Positions 46,964-57,021 of a stretch of DNA of 64,000 nt are shown piece after piece. The stretch spans positions 2,356,001 to 2,420,000 of the forward strand of contig JAITYX010000084.1 in the NCBI GenBank assembly GCA_021018815.1, written 5' to 3'. This stretch comes from Talinum fruticosum. Its lineage: Eukaryota > Streptophyta > Magnoliopsida > Caryophyllales > Talinaceae. The position numbers were made by a program, and so were the translations under genes. The notes below the pieces were generated by a model that was given only the letters and a program-made list of their open reading frames with translations, searched no databases and had not been told where the DNA came from. Every line of letters begins with the position of its first letter. Position 1 is the first letter of the stretch.

Positions 46964-47714
46964 CTAGGAAAGTACCCCTTCAACACTATGTAGGGTATGC
47001 CCTTCGACTGGAGCAAGACTAGGAAAGTACCCCTTCTTCCCAAGCATCGAATGGACGCTAGGTTTACCATAAGGATTGAAGTTAAGAGGTGCTTCATCCT
47101 TGTCTAAAGAGCAACGAGTCTCGAATCCGTATAGTTCCTCATCACCGGCATCGTGCTCGATCTCAATCACGGACTCTTTGGAAGTGATAGTAACATAGAG
47201 ATTATCCCCTTTGACGGTTACAACTTGACCTTTGATAATCATTTTAACTTTCCGATGCAATGTAGAGGGCACTTGCTTGATGATCATGTAACCAAAGGCT
47301 TCCTAGGAGTAAATTTAAGGTAGTTGTGATATCTAGGACTTGGAATTCGATGTTCCTTTCTACTCGGACCTATATTAATTGGCAAGGTCACTGTTCCCAA
47401 AGCTGTTCTCCTAGAATCGTAATCTCAAAGATGGACAGATCTGTTTAAAGAGTTGTTGCTCTCTAATTCCTAGCCTTACGGCGGTTCTCCAGGGACAGGA
47501 CATTCACTGCCGATCCGTAGTCTACCAAAGTTAAGGGAACAAACTTGTTAATGCAAGTTATAGTTAAATAGAGGGCATTGTTGTGTGCAACACCTTCTTC
47601 TCGGAGATCCTTTTGATCAAAGGTAATAGTTCCATCGCCACTATTAACCAATCCTATTACTTCCTTTGGCGTGGTTTCGGGAGAGACCTCAATTTTACCA
47701 AGTGCGTCAATCAA
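46964..47714 (-). pseudogene. gypsy protease and linker (element C)
   Basis: 47714-47463 has NNALYLTITCINKFVPLTLV followed by DYGSAVNVLS, a retropepsin active site (usually DNGSA or DSGA) with Tyr after Asp. 47287-46964 continues with KVKMIIKGQVVTVKGDNLYV, which in Tat elements lies between protease and RT. It sits in the expected order between gag and RT. Confidence 0.7.
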
Positions 47715-47936
47715 AGCTCGCCTACGTTTACGGGAAGCAAATATTAGTTGCTAGATTGAGATATCGACCTCTAATTTACGAAGCGGTTGAAGGATTGGGT
47801 CTTCTTCTTTAGTAGCTTCGAGGCTCTTTTGGGGCTTCCTAAGTCTATTTTGGACCCGAGGGTGCATTGTGTCATCCAAATCTAGTAAGGAATTGGATTG
47901 CTAGACCTATAGGTTCTCCCCAAAAGTCTTTTTCTT

Positions 47937-49694
47937 CTAAGGGTGGTGTGCCCCGAAGTCGTTGTCGTTGTCATTATTGTTGCTTCTCGTTTCATATACA
48001 TCCTCTTCATCACTTATCCACAACCCATGGACTTTAGGCTCTAAAGGAGGCAAATTAAGAAGTGGTTTGGAATCATCAATATCTTTGATGAAGGCGAGAT
48101 AGTCCCACCGACCTGGAGTGGGTTCGGTGAAATTAGCCAAGGTACCACTAAAAGGATTTTTGTTGTTACTTGGTTTTTGGGCAACCTTAGGTAAAGGGAG
48201 TTGGCCATTTCGAAACATGTTTTCTAGTTTGTTCTTGAATGTCCAACACTGTTCGGTGTCGTGTCCTTGTGCACGATGATACTTGCAAAATTTTTCCGCG
48301 TCCCAGTTTTGGACTGTTTCACGATTTTTTATTCTTCTTTAATGGATGGCAATTCTATCTTCCCCTTAGCCAAGAGACGGTCGAGGGCTTGAGTATAGGT
48401 AGTATCAATAGGAGTGTAGTCGGTATATCCGTTGAGAGCATTGACATCCGCACCCCTACTAGTATTGCTTGTATTGGAGATTTTCTTATCTTTGGAGTGA
48501 TAATTACCTTTATACCATGTCACGACTTTTATGGTCGCGGTGGACAACTCTTCTTCTATTAGCAAGCCAACATTTCTAAGGGTTGAGAAGTTCATCATCG
48601 GCAAAAACTTGAGATGTTGATTGTAATTAGGCTAAAGGTTTTTCACAATGATCCGACTTGATCCTTCTCGGAGGATCTATCTACCCCATGTGGGCGACCT
48701 TTGCTCTCCATCCGGTGAGGAAGTATGTAAAGCTCTCTTTCTCACCTTGTTTGATTAATTCAAAGTCTCTAAGAGTGGTCGGCAAATCAATGTTATAAGA
48801 GTAATGATGTAGGAACTCCTTATACGAGAGCAGTCCAATTGGCAACCTTACGTGGGTTAACCGCATTGTACCACTTCATTACATCGGTTTTAAAAGTCCA
48901 AGGGAAGATGATGTGGTAAGTGTCTTCCGGAATGTTCTTAAGAGTCATTGCTCCTAAGAAGTTCAGAATGCGATGATAGAGATTCTCATAACCTTTAAAC
49001 TTGATATACGGCATGGTAAACTTTGGAGGTAGCTTACCCTTAAGAATTGAAGTGAATCCCTTATGATCAAAATAATGATTACCGAACATGGATGACGACT
49101 TTAACATTCTGTTCTATCCGATCTACACGTGGATCGGGTTGATTTGGATTCATGTTTAGGGGATTCATGTGTAGGACTGTCTGGAGGAGATAAGCTAGGT
49201 GGAGGTGGAGAACTTAATCTCTCTCCTTTTCTCAAACGTTCCGCTTCTTCATCTCTCTTACTTGTCCTCAATAGCTTTTTAATAGTCTTAAGATCCCTCA
49301 ATATAGATAATATCTTCTCATCTTGATCATCCGTCCTAATTTCCATTTTGGCTAAGTTTTCATTAAGCAAAGTGAGAATAGGAGATTGCTCTGGTAGGGT
49401 TAACTCCATTGGAAGGGAACTCTTTCTAGGTACTTGTTTTACAACGGAGAGTAGATTGGACTGGTGTAGTATGCACCAAAACTTGTCACACCGTTGTAGG
49501 CCAGTGAAGTAAAACGCAACGCGTGAACGGGGAGAAGATGTGCCGGACTCCTTAGTGAGGCATACTAATCTTTTGGAGCCCGGATTCCAACGGTACTCAA
49601 TTGTAGTATACTTCCCTATTCTGCGACCCAAAGGTTGAGGTTTAGGACCATGTGAAAGAAGACCACTTTTGGGGAGGAAAAGACTTAAGCGCAA
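47937..49694 (-). pseudogene. gypsy gag (element C)
   Basis: Minus strand. 49694-49101 is a long N-terminal part, with SILRDLKTIKKLLRTSKRD and a Pro/Ser-rich segment. 49107-48681 is the capsid domain: LPPKFTMPYIKFKGYENLYH, FPWTFKTDVMKWYNAV and NIDLPTTLRDFELIKQGEKE. Near 48300-48220 KYHRAQGHDTEQCWTFKNKL gives a partial zinc-binding motif. 48218-47937 holds the C-terminal stretch. It would form the virus-like particle shell; frameshifts between segments break it. Confidence 0.85.
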
Positions 49695-50819
49695 GACCCG
49701 AACGGACTAAGGAATGCTTTCATTTGGATGCACATAAAGAATGAAACGAAAAAAAATGAAGTGCAAGTAGTGATGTATGATTTAGTTTGGGATGTTCTAC
49801 GATTGGGCTAATGCAATATGAATGATTTATCATTAATGGAAGATGTTTCTATCCGACCGAGATAACAATGCATTTCCTTAGACTTGGAATGATCTTGCTT
49901 TGGCAAAATGTGAATGCCAACATGAACTCACCTAATATATGATGAATTTAATCTTGGCTAATGAAAAATACATAAATGGACTCACCTAATATGAGATGAA
50001 TTTAATTTTGGCTAATGCAAAATGGACTCGCCTAATCTAAAATGAATTTATTTTGGCTAATGTAAATGCAAAATGGAAATGAAAAATGAGAATATAAGGT
50101 AAACATTGGTCGATCAAAAGATTGAGGGAACTCTAGTAAGACCCTCTTGGACCGAAGGGCAATGACTAATTAGACTGCTAAAGAGGATTTTAGTATGATT
50201 CGGAAGTGCAAACAATGGACTAACCCTAATAAGAAAAAAGGTCTTTTGACTTTTGGCTAAATGTACGTAATGGACTAACTCTAGGAAATTTATTAAAGTA
50301 TTTTATTTACACCCATGCAAGGGCTAACCAGCGAGTCCTCACCTATTCCTAAAGCTCACAAGGAATAAATCTAAAACAAACACACTTATTCAAGCATGGA
50401 AATGAAGTCAAGGGATCACCTAATAGTCAAAAAGATATATGGTCAAAGAGGTTTAGACACGGTAGGATACATGGTGACTCATAATCCGAGGATTTGGTCT
50501 TCAGTGTGGGGCACAGACAAGAGAAACGTCCAGAATCCTTGATGCCTCTTGGTGAACCAAGCGATTGCAACCAAGAGCGCGTGCTAGGAGGGAAGAGGTA
50601 TTGTTTCAGTTGGCAATCAAGCCTAGTTGGGCACGCACGGGATTCGATGAGGATACTCTTACCAAAAGGGTAAAATAAGGGGTAAAATAAATTTTTCCTA
50701 CGGGTCCAATGACATAAATAAACTATGTTCAAAGGTTGCTAAATATAGGAGGTCTAATGCAAGCACATTTTCAAAACATACTACTCAAATATCAAGTTTC
50801 GTCTTCTTAAAAAATTATA
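49695..50819. other. leader between primer-binding site and gag (element C)
   Basis: About 1.1 kb without supported genes. Contains several near-repeats of AATGAATTTAATTTTGGCTAATG and related phrases at 49940-50070 (period about 50-55 bp). A long untranslated leader is usual in this lineage. Confidence 0.5.
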
Positions 50820-50838
50820 TCCCTAGTGGAGTCGCCGG
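50820..50838 (-). promoter_or_regulatory. primer-binding site of element C
   Basis: The minus strand reads CCGGCGACTCCACTAGGG directly after the LTR end GTGGTTCCTACA. It resembles the TGGCGACTCC-type sites of Ogre/Tat elements; the exact tRNA was not determined. Confidence 0.7.
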
Positions 50839-51143
50839 TGTAGGAACCACGGTCGGAGCCGGACCGAACCTACCTTCCCCACGTTACCTTGGCGTAAGGG
50901 TTTTTGGAAAATGGGGTTTGAAAATGATTTAGGATTTTGGAAGATGAATTTTAGAAAGTGGGGATTGATCCCTTATTAAGATTTTCGAGTTTTATTAAGT
51001 CAAATTAAAGAGTTAAATCGCATTGAATTGATTGTCGTTTTATTAATTGTTTTATTTTGACAATTATTTTCGAATTCTCGCAATATTATTTCTTAACCAA
51101 AAGATAGCATTAGGGTTTATTGAATCGCCACGAGGCTTTAGGG

Positions 51144-51171
51144 CCAAAGCGGTGTGAAAACACCGGTTTGG
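51144..51171 (-). promoter_or_regulatory. conserved LTR hairpin (LTR-e)
   Basis: The minus strand reads CCAAACCGGTGT-TTTC-ACACCGCTTTGG, an 11- to 12-bp stem with one mismatch, at the same LTR position as in LTR-a and LTR-c. Confidence 0.65.
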
Positions 51172-52203
51172 ACCAAAGCCTCGCATCTTGACTCACTCGG
51201 TGCAAGCTGCTGCTCGCACCTAGTTGTGGCCGGCGCCGACCAGGGGCTAGGGCTGAGACAGTCGGCCTTGGCCTCTGGCCCGGCTTGGTAAATCCAGAAC
51301 CCTTTTTTATTCCTATAGTTAAAAAATAGCCGAAATACAATTTAATTAGAAATAAAGTAGAAAAGAAGAGTCGCGGTCGGTTTTAAGAAAGAAAAACTAA
51401 CACAAACAAAAGATAAAGATTTCCTCTTCCGCTCTTAGTATGGGAAAACTAAGAACAAAAAAGGCTAAAAGTGACTCTATTGGTCTTAGAAACGAGAATC
51501 GGATTCGGGGCGAGGGCGAGGGTACGAAACATAGGGAAAACCCTTTCATTCCGCCCGTCCAGAAGACGGTCGTTACTAATTTGAGTAGTATACTAAAAAC
51601 GTGCCAAAATCAAGCAATCAACAAGCTAAACGAAAAAATAAAAGCAACCAAACATAATTAAAGAAAAGTGATAAAGAAAGCGATAAAGAAAGTAATAAAG
51701 AAAGCGGAAAAGAAAAGCAAAAAACTAAAAGATTACATTGAGGAATTAAAATGCGATTACATCTCTTTGATCCACAATATGAAAAGCGATAAAAATGCAT
51801 AAATTAAATAAGCTGTCCGAAGGCCGAATGGTTTCCCTCAGGATGTCCCACCTACGATCCGGATCTCTACACTAGATCTCTTGATGCGACGACGATGAAT
51901 CCAAGGAAAGGGCTTGTTTTTGTGAATCTTAGAAAGGGTGAGTTTGTAGGGAGTAGGAAAGATCGAGTTGAATAAATGCCCGAGAGATCATAATAACCGA
52001 ATATTCTATACCTCTTTGTACAAATTTAACGACGATAAGTGGAAAAGAGAAATTTGAGGATGCTTTTTAGCGAGTAACATTTAGGAAAGGGTATTTTGAG
52101 CTTAGTTCAGCGAGCATAGCGCTAAGGAATAAGCCTTTTTTTATTAGCTTTCGCAGGATAACGCATAGGAGAAAGCCATATGGAAAGGAGAGCCAAGGAT
52201 CTC

Positions 52204-52211
52204 TATTTATA
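52204..52211 (-). promoter_or_regulatory. LTR promoter TATA box (LTR-e)
   Basis: TATAAATA on the minus strand, about 650 bp into the LTR, as in LTR-c. Confidence 0.6.
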
Positions 52212-52939
52212 GGGAGAGACCTAGGTCGAAATGACCAAGGGTTGCTCCGAGCCGATCGTCCAAGCTTGAGAAAAACCAAGCTAGATCTCATGAGATTGAG
52301 CTGGATAAAGAAGAGATAAAGCCGGATAAAGTTTGGTTCACGGCGCTAGCCACTTGGGCATACCTAGGGTTTTGTGCCCTAGCGTGTTTCCAAGGGATTC
52401 TCCAAGCCAAAATGCATGATGGCGAGCCGGCCACAACTTCGTTTCGAGGGGAACAGCTCATAGTCTCTTATGGACCGTCTTATACTTTGATGCTCGTGAT
52501 CATGAAATGTAACGTTTTAATGTCGTTTTCATATCTTCGACTCCTTGTCCGATTGGACAAAAGTAAAATGTAGAATTATGAGTTTAGAATTTACGGTACA
52601 CGACACTAGACTCTGTTGTCTCTAGAGACTTGGCCCGATCTTGGATCGTCCAGAAAGAAAATGGGATTTTTAAATCCACCCAAGCCAAAAGGCTATTTAT
52701 ATGGTGTTGGGGGTTCTTTGTGGTTTATTGGCTTCCGTTGCACCATTCAAGCACGATCCGAGATCCAAATGCTCAAACAGGACTCGAGATTTCATCATCG
52801 AGCCAACGAGAATAAAATACAAAATTAAAGAGATAAGGGATGATACTTTTAAACGAATTGTTGTTGTAATACTCATGGGAATTATTATTCATTGTCTCCT
52901 TCACTTGACAGTTCACGCTTTCAACATGTGTTAAAGGGT

Positions 52940-53165
52940 TCACTTACAATGGACCGCTATGTACCTATTGTGGCCTTAAAAATTATTCTACGGACCAATG
53001 TCGAAAGAGGTTTGAATTATGTTTTTCATGTAGCGACCCCAAGCATGTTTTAGCCAACTATCTTGTAACCAAACCCAAATTTGGATTTAATCTTCGATCT
53101 ATATTGCATAAAGAAACAACCCCAAGGAAAAAAGGGTTGTCACTTATAAATTGTACGGTATGATT
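52940..53165 (+). pseudogene. gag zinc-knuckle fragment of another gypsy element
   Basis: One plus-strand frame reads NGPLCTYCGLKNYSTDQC then LCFSCSDPKHVLANY. These look like two adjacent, slightly damaged CCHC knuckles of a Ty3/gypsy Gag (C-x2-C-...-C, and CFSC-x4-H with the last Cys changed to Tyr). Nothing else of the element is visible on either side. It is unlike the Gag of the Tat elements, so it belongs to a different family. Confidence 0.5.
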
Positions 53166-53275
53166 AAACACTAATTTTCTCATTACTATTAAATTTACTT
53201 TATAAAGTAACATTCCATTGTAATTGTTAAGGACGAAACTCCTTTTAAGGGAGAAAGTCTATAACCCCCAATTTT

Positions 53276-53311
53276 TTAAAAATTATTATTATTATTATTA
53301 TTTTTATTTTA

Positions 53312-53366
<55 letters not shown>

Positions 53367-53375
53367 TACTACTAC
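53276..53375. repeat. (ATT)n microsatellite
   Basis: About 100 bp of nearly perfect TTA/ATT repeats, interrupted by TTTTATTTTATT in the first third, ending in a few CTA units. Confidence 0.95.
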
Positions 53376-53452
53376 CTTTGATTTACACGTAAATACGTAC
53401 AAACTGCATAAAAATAATCTTATTAAATAATCACATACAAATATAGTAGATT

Positions 53453-53757
53453 TAAGAATTTGCGTATAACTAAACATCTAGAAGGCATATGAATTACATT
53501 TAATTAACCTTTATTGTGATTTACTAAATCTTCCTTAACAATAGTATCCAATTCACTAAATTAAGTATATAAATAGATAGATAAATAAATAAACATAGAT
53601 AAATTAATCATCATAGTAAAATGTGAATAAATTATAATTTAGTGAATTTGCGTATAACTAAACATCTAGAAAGCATAGGGAGTACATTGAATTAGCTTTT
53701 ATTGTGATTTACTAAATCTTCCTTAATAATAGTCTCCAATTTAATAAATTAAGTATG
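53453..53757. repeat. interspersed direct repeat, about 120 bp
   Basis: 53453-53571 and 53640-53757 share TTTGCGTATAACTAAACATC and TTTATTGTGATTTACTAAAT with few differences, separated by about 70 bp of AT-rich DNA. Confidence 0.8.
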
Positions 53758-53944
53758 TTGAATGTGATTCTAATTGTTATGTTATCTAATAAATAACATA
53801 ATAACATGCTTAAACTACCATGATAATTACTAAAGATAAAACAATAAAATGGCACAAAATTGGAATAAACGCATAGTAAAAAAATGGTATAAAAAATGGA
53901 ATATAATTTTTTTTGGGGGGAAGGGTATGAAAAATAATGTGTGT

Positions 53945-53945
53945 G

Positions 53946-54025
<80 letters not shown>
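53945..54025. repeat. (TA)n microsatellite
   Basis: About 80 bp of alternating TA with one ACAT interruption. Confidence 0.95.
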
Positions 54026-54028
<3 letters not shown>

Positions 54029-55825
54029 GAATGGAATGGGAGGATTTATTAAAATTAAACTTGATGAAATTTAATAACTGTGTAAAATAAATGATATAAT
54101 GATAATTTAATCCCTATAATTTAAGCTAAAAGATGGTAAATATGATAAATTAAAATTTATATATTACTTCAACTCTCTTGGCTTTATATATAACATAGAT
54201 AGCATTAAAGTATGACTAATTATTAAAGTTTGACACATGATATTTGTGATTGAAGCATATGTTTAATGTATTATTGCTAAAGTAGTGTCTAGATATGAAT
54301 AAGCAAATAAACAAACCATTAAGGTTAGGTATTAATTTGCCTTATAATTTCTAAAAATAATTAGGGCACTTATTAAGACCTTTGAGATACCAAAACCTTA
54401 GAGTATTCAATTATTACTTCATTATAAATACCCCAAAATGTTAGATAAAATACTCACTCACTCATCTTTTCTCATCATCACTAATCTTTAGTTTTTTTGT
54501 ACTCTTCTATCTACTCTCATATTGAGAGAAACTATTCGTTCGTAGAGTTCATTCAAGCTACCCGGAGATTACTTTCTAAATGCAACTAGCAAGGTACAAT
54601 ACATGTCAATTCCTTCATCAAAATTATCGTTTTCATATAAAGAGTATGTGTGTATGAGTGCAACGATTTTCAAGTGTTTTCGTGATATTGCTTATTGTTC
54701 ATTATTCGAGTAATCACTCGGTACGTGCGCTCATCAACTCATCATCGTTCATTGTTAGGGCATCCGAAATATAAGTGTTTTCTTATCCTATTTCTAAACA
54801 AAATGAATTTCACAAAATTGTTGTTTCTAGTTAGAGTTTTCCTTCTCACTCTTTAAATGTTTTATTGTTTTCGGATAAAGTGTGAATGTATTATCACAAT
54901 TGAATTATCGGGACGCTTGCCTAGTTTTATTTTCTAGTTAGAATAAGTTTTCAACTATTTTAATTATATTATAAACACTATGAAAATTATAGCCCCCAAC
55001 AAATGTTAGTAATCGATTGAATAAATGATAAAGTTTATTTTTATTTTATTGAAAGTATTAACCTTATGTGTCTCTATTAAACACGTGATATAACACTTTA
55101 ACAATTGAATCTTTCTAAATTTTATTTGGTTTAATGAGTAATTCCTCCAAAAAAACTAGGGTATTATGATGGTGCACACAACTCATATTACAATATGAAC
55201 AATACTCTATACTATAATTTTGCATGTTTGCCTAATTAGACCTGACAATCGGGTCATTTGGTTCAGATTAAGTTTAGATCGAGTCAATTTCAAGTAAATT
55301 TCGTTCATGTTGGGTTTAGGTTTAATTCACATAAGTTCATATTAGAGTGAAGCTCATGCGCATTACTTTGGGTACATGGCGAGTCAATGTCTGAGTAACT
55401 TTCTGTTGGTCATGTAGAATTGGGTCGGCTTACTTTTGGCTCGACTTAGATTTTCAATTAAGTCAATTTTCACGTGTAAGGTCTTGCAAGTGCTTTTAGT
55501 TTTACACAAGTCAAAAAGGAAAATTGCAAGAGATAAAACTATGTAAAATTGACACATGATTGAATCAAGTCAAACCTATTCATACATATTTATTTTTAAA
55601 AAGGCATATTGCAAGTCAGCAAAATAAGACTAAGTCAATTAACGTGAATTATTCAAATCAATTCAACTTATTCGAACCTAGATTTGACATTAAATTCAAA
55701 ATAATGCCATACTGATCTGGTCAAATTTGATTTAACAGCTTGTTGCTGAATTTGTATTGGGCTATCACAGTTGACTGGACATTTTGTAACGAGCGTCCGT
55801 GCATCTAGTAGTCTGTTAAATGCTA
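54026..55825. other. AT-rich intergenic region
   Basis: No gene supported. 54420-54560 has a promoter-like layout: ATTATAAATACC, then a CT-rich CACTCACTCATCTTTTCTCA and TTGAGAGAAACTATTC, as in LTR R-U5 regions or a plant leader; no coding region follows. 55240-55450 has many GGGTCA/GGTTCA-like words typical of old dispersed repeats. Confidence 0.4.
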
Positions 55826-55989
55826 ATTTATATTTGGATAAATTACACCATTCGAATAAGCTACAAAATATAATAAAATACCAAACAATACGTATGCATT
55901 GGACACAATTCATTTATATTTGGATAAATTACACCATTCGAATAAGCTACAAAATATAATAAAATACCAAACAATACGTATGCATTGGA
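55826..55989. repeat. 86-bp tandem duplication
   Basis: ATTTATATTTGGATAAATTA starts at 55826 and again at 55912, and the copies stay practically identical to ATGCATTGGA, so the event is recent. Confidence 0.95.
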
Positions 55990-57021
55990 TTTGAATTGTG
56001 TCGGGTGAAACTCGGATTTGGTTCAATTGGGGTTTGGGCCATTTGTCTTCTGGTTGAATCGGTTTTGTATTGATGCAGTTCAGATCATTTCAGCTTTAGC
56101 CCGATTAAGTTTCAGGTCAGTTGTTTTTCGGATTTTAGGATGAAATTAGTTGAACTGTTTCGATTGTCGATTCGAGTATAGTTTTGATCATTCAATTTGA
56201 CACTTTCAGTTCGCATCAATCCTACGAGTTAATTTTTTGGTTAATTCATTAATTATATGATATTTGGGTTAAAAAAAAAAGAGATATATAACTACCCTTC
56301 TCTTGATGAATATTTAGGTTCTAACCTGTAATCCCAAAGGGAGAGATTCGGAGATCAAGAAGAATGTTCCTCAAAATTATATAAAAAAATTGCATAAAGG
56401 GATCCAAAGTAAAGTTAAGACGAGAAAACATATTAAATTAAAATGAAAATTGTGTATCAATAGACACCTATCTCATTTCTTGATCTTGGGCGTAGGGATA
56501 CTTTCTGTAAATATTTGAAAGTTCAACGATTTGATTTGATTTTATTTAGAACAGAGAAATATTTTCAGCATCAAAAATGTCAATCCGTACAATCCTATAT
56601 AAAACTAAAATGTAATATGAAAGTGACCCATCTTTAATGAAGGGCTTTCCACTAAGTATGGACAAAACTAAGCACACATAAATCAAACCATTGGTCAATT
56701 AGACTCTACCTTGAATCTTAACTCTCATTACTATAATGTGTTTGCAATCTCATTCCTTTTTCTCCTTTGATTCTTTTTACAATTTTATCAACATTCTGCT
56801 AAGCACCTGAAAATAGTTCTAGAACAATCTCTCTCCTTTCATATATAATACACACCATAGTAGCTACCAAATAGCATGTAATGCAATCACAATCTGGTTC
56901 ATGATGTTAGTATCTCTGAGTCTGTTAGACGTCTTGGCCAGCATTGTAAAGCTATAGAATTATTATATCAATCCAATCTATAACTGAGCTGTGTATGCCT
57001 ACTGATAGATGCTTTGCAGTT
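55990..57021. other. intergenic region and probable 3' UTR of the coiled-coil gene
   Basis: No coding region supported. The part next to 57022 should include the 3' UTR of the minus-strand gene. 56000-56230 continues the GGTTTGGGCC/GGTTCAATT-rich repeat words. Confidence 0.4.

Larger units (their letters stand above)
32104..52850 (-). mobile_element. Tat-lineage Ty3/gypsy element C (minus strand)
   Basis: Most complete Tat element here. Right to left: 5' LTR 50839-52850, primer-binding site 50820-50838, gag 47937-49694, protease 47463-47714, RT and RNase H 43978-46160, integrase 38690-39666, two antisense genes (plus strand) 36603-38186 and 33331-36123, polypurine tract 32586-32602, truncated 3' LTR 32104-32585. 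A CACTA element at 39672-43803 splits pol and a CACTA-type MITE lies in antisense gene 1. Frameshifts throughout show that it is inactive. Confidence 0.85.
50839..52850 (-). repeat. 5' LTR of element C (LTR-e), about 2.0 kb
   Basis: Minus-strand LTR, nearly complete. It ends GTGGTTCCTACA at the primer-binding site. The first ~11 bases (TGTAGACACCT) are missing at 52850, where unrelated AT-rich DNA begins. It contains TATAAATA (52204-52211, minus), the CTTAGT/ACTAAG inverted repeat (51433-51453), a PBS-like CGACTC (51369-51374) and the conserved hairpin (51144-51171). Confidence 0.85.

Noticed and set aside
48239..48562. 107-codon plus-strand open stretch
   Set aside because: Antisense shadow of element C gag; unlike the antisense genes it has no homologue or promoter.
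49101..49694. 197-codon minus-strand frame as an independent gene
   Set aside because: It is the N-terminal part of element C gag, in line with the capsid domain that follows.
53224..53430. Open stretch encoding long Tyr/Ile runs
   Set aside because: Translation of the ATT microsatellite; the same applies to 53849-54052 over the TA repeat.
53276..54025. ATT and TA arrays as a possible matrix-attachment or origin region
   Set aside because: Simple microsatellites explain the sequence; nothing else supports a functional element.
54420..54600. Possible promoter and leader of a gene on the plus strand
   Set aside because: A TATA-like ATTATAAATA and a CT-rich leader are present, but no coding region follows; an LTR fragment is equally likely.
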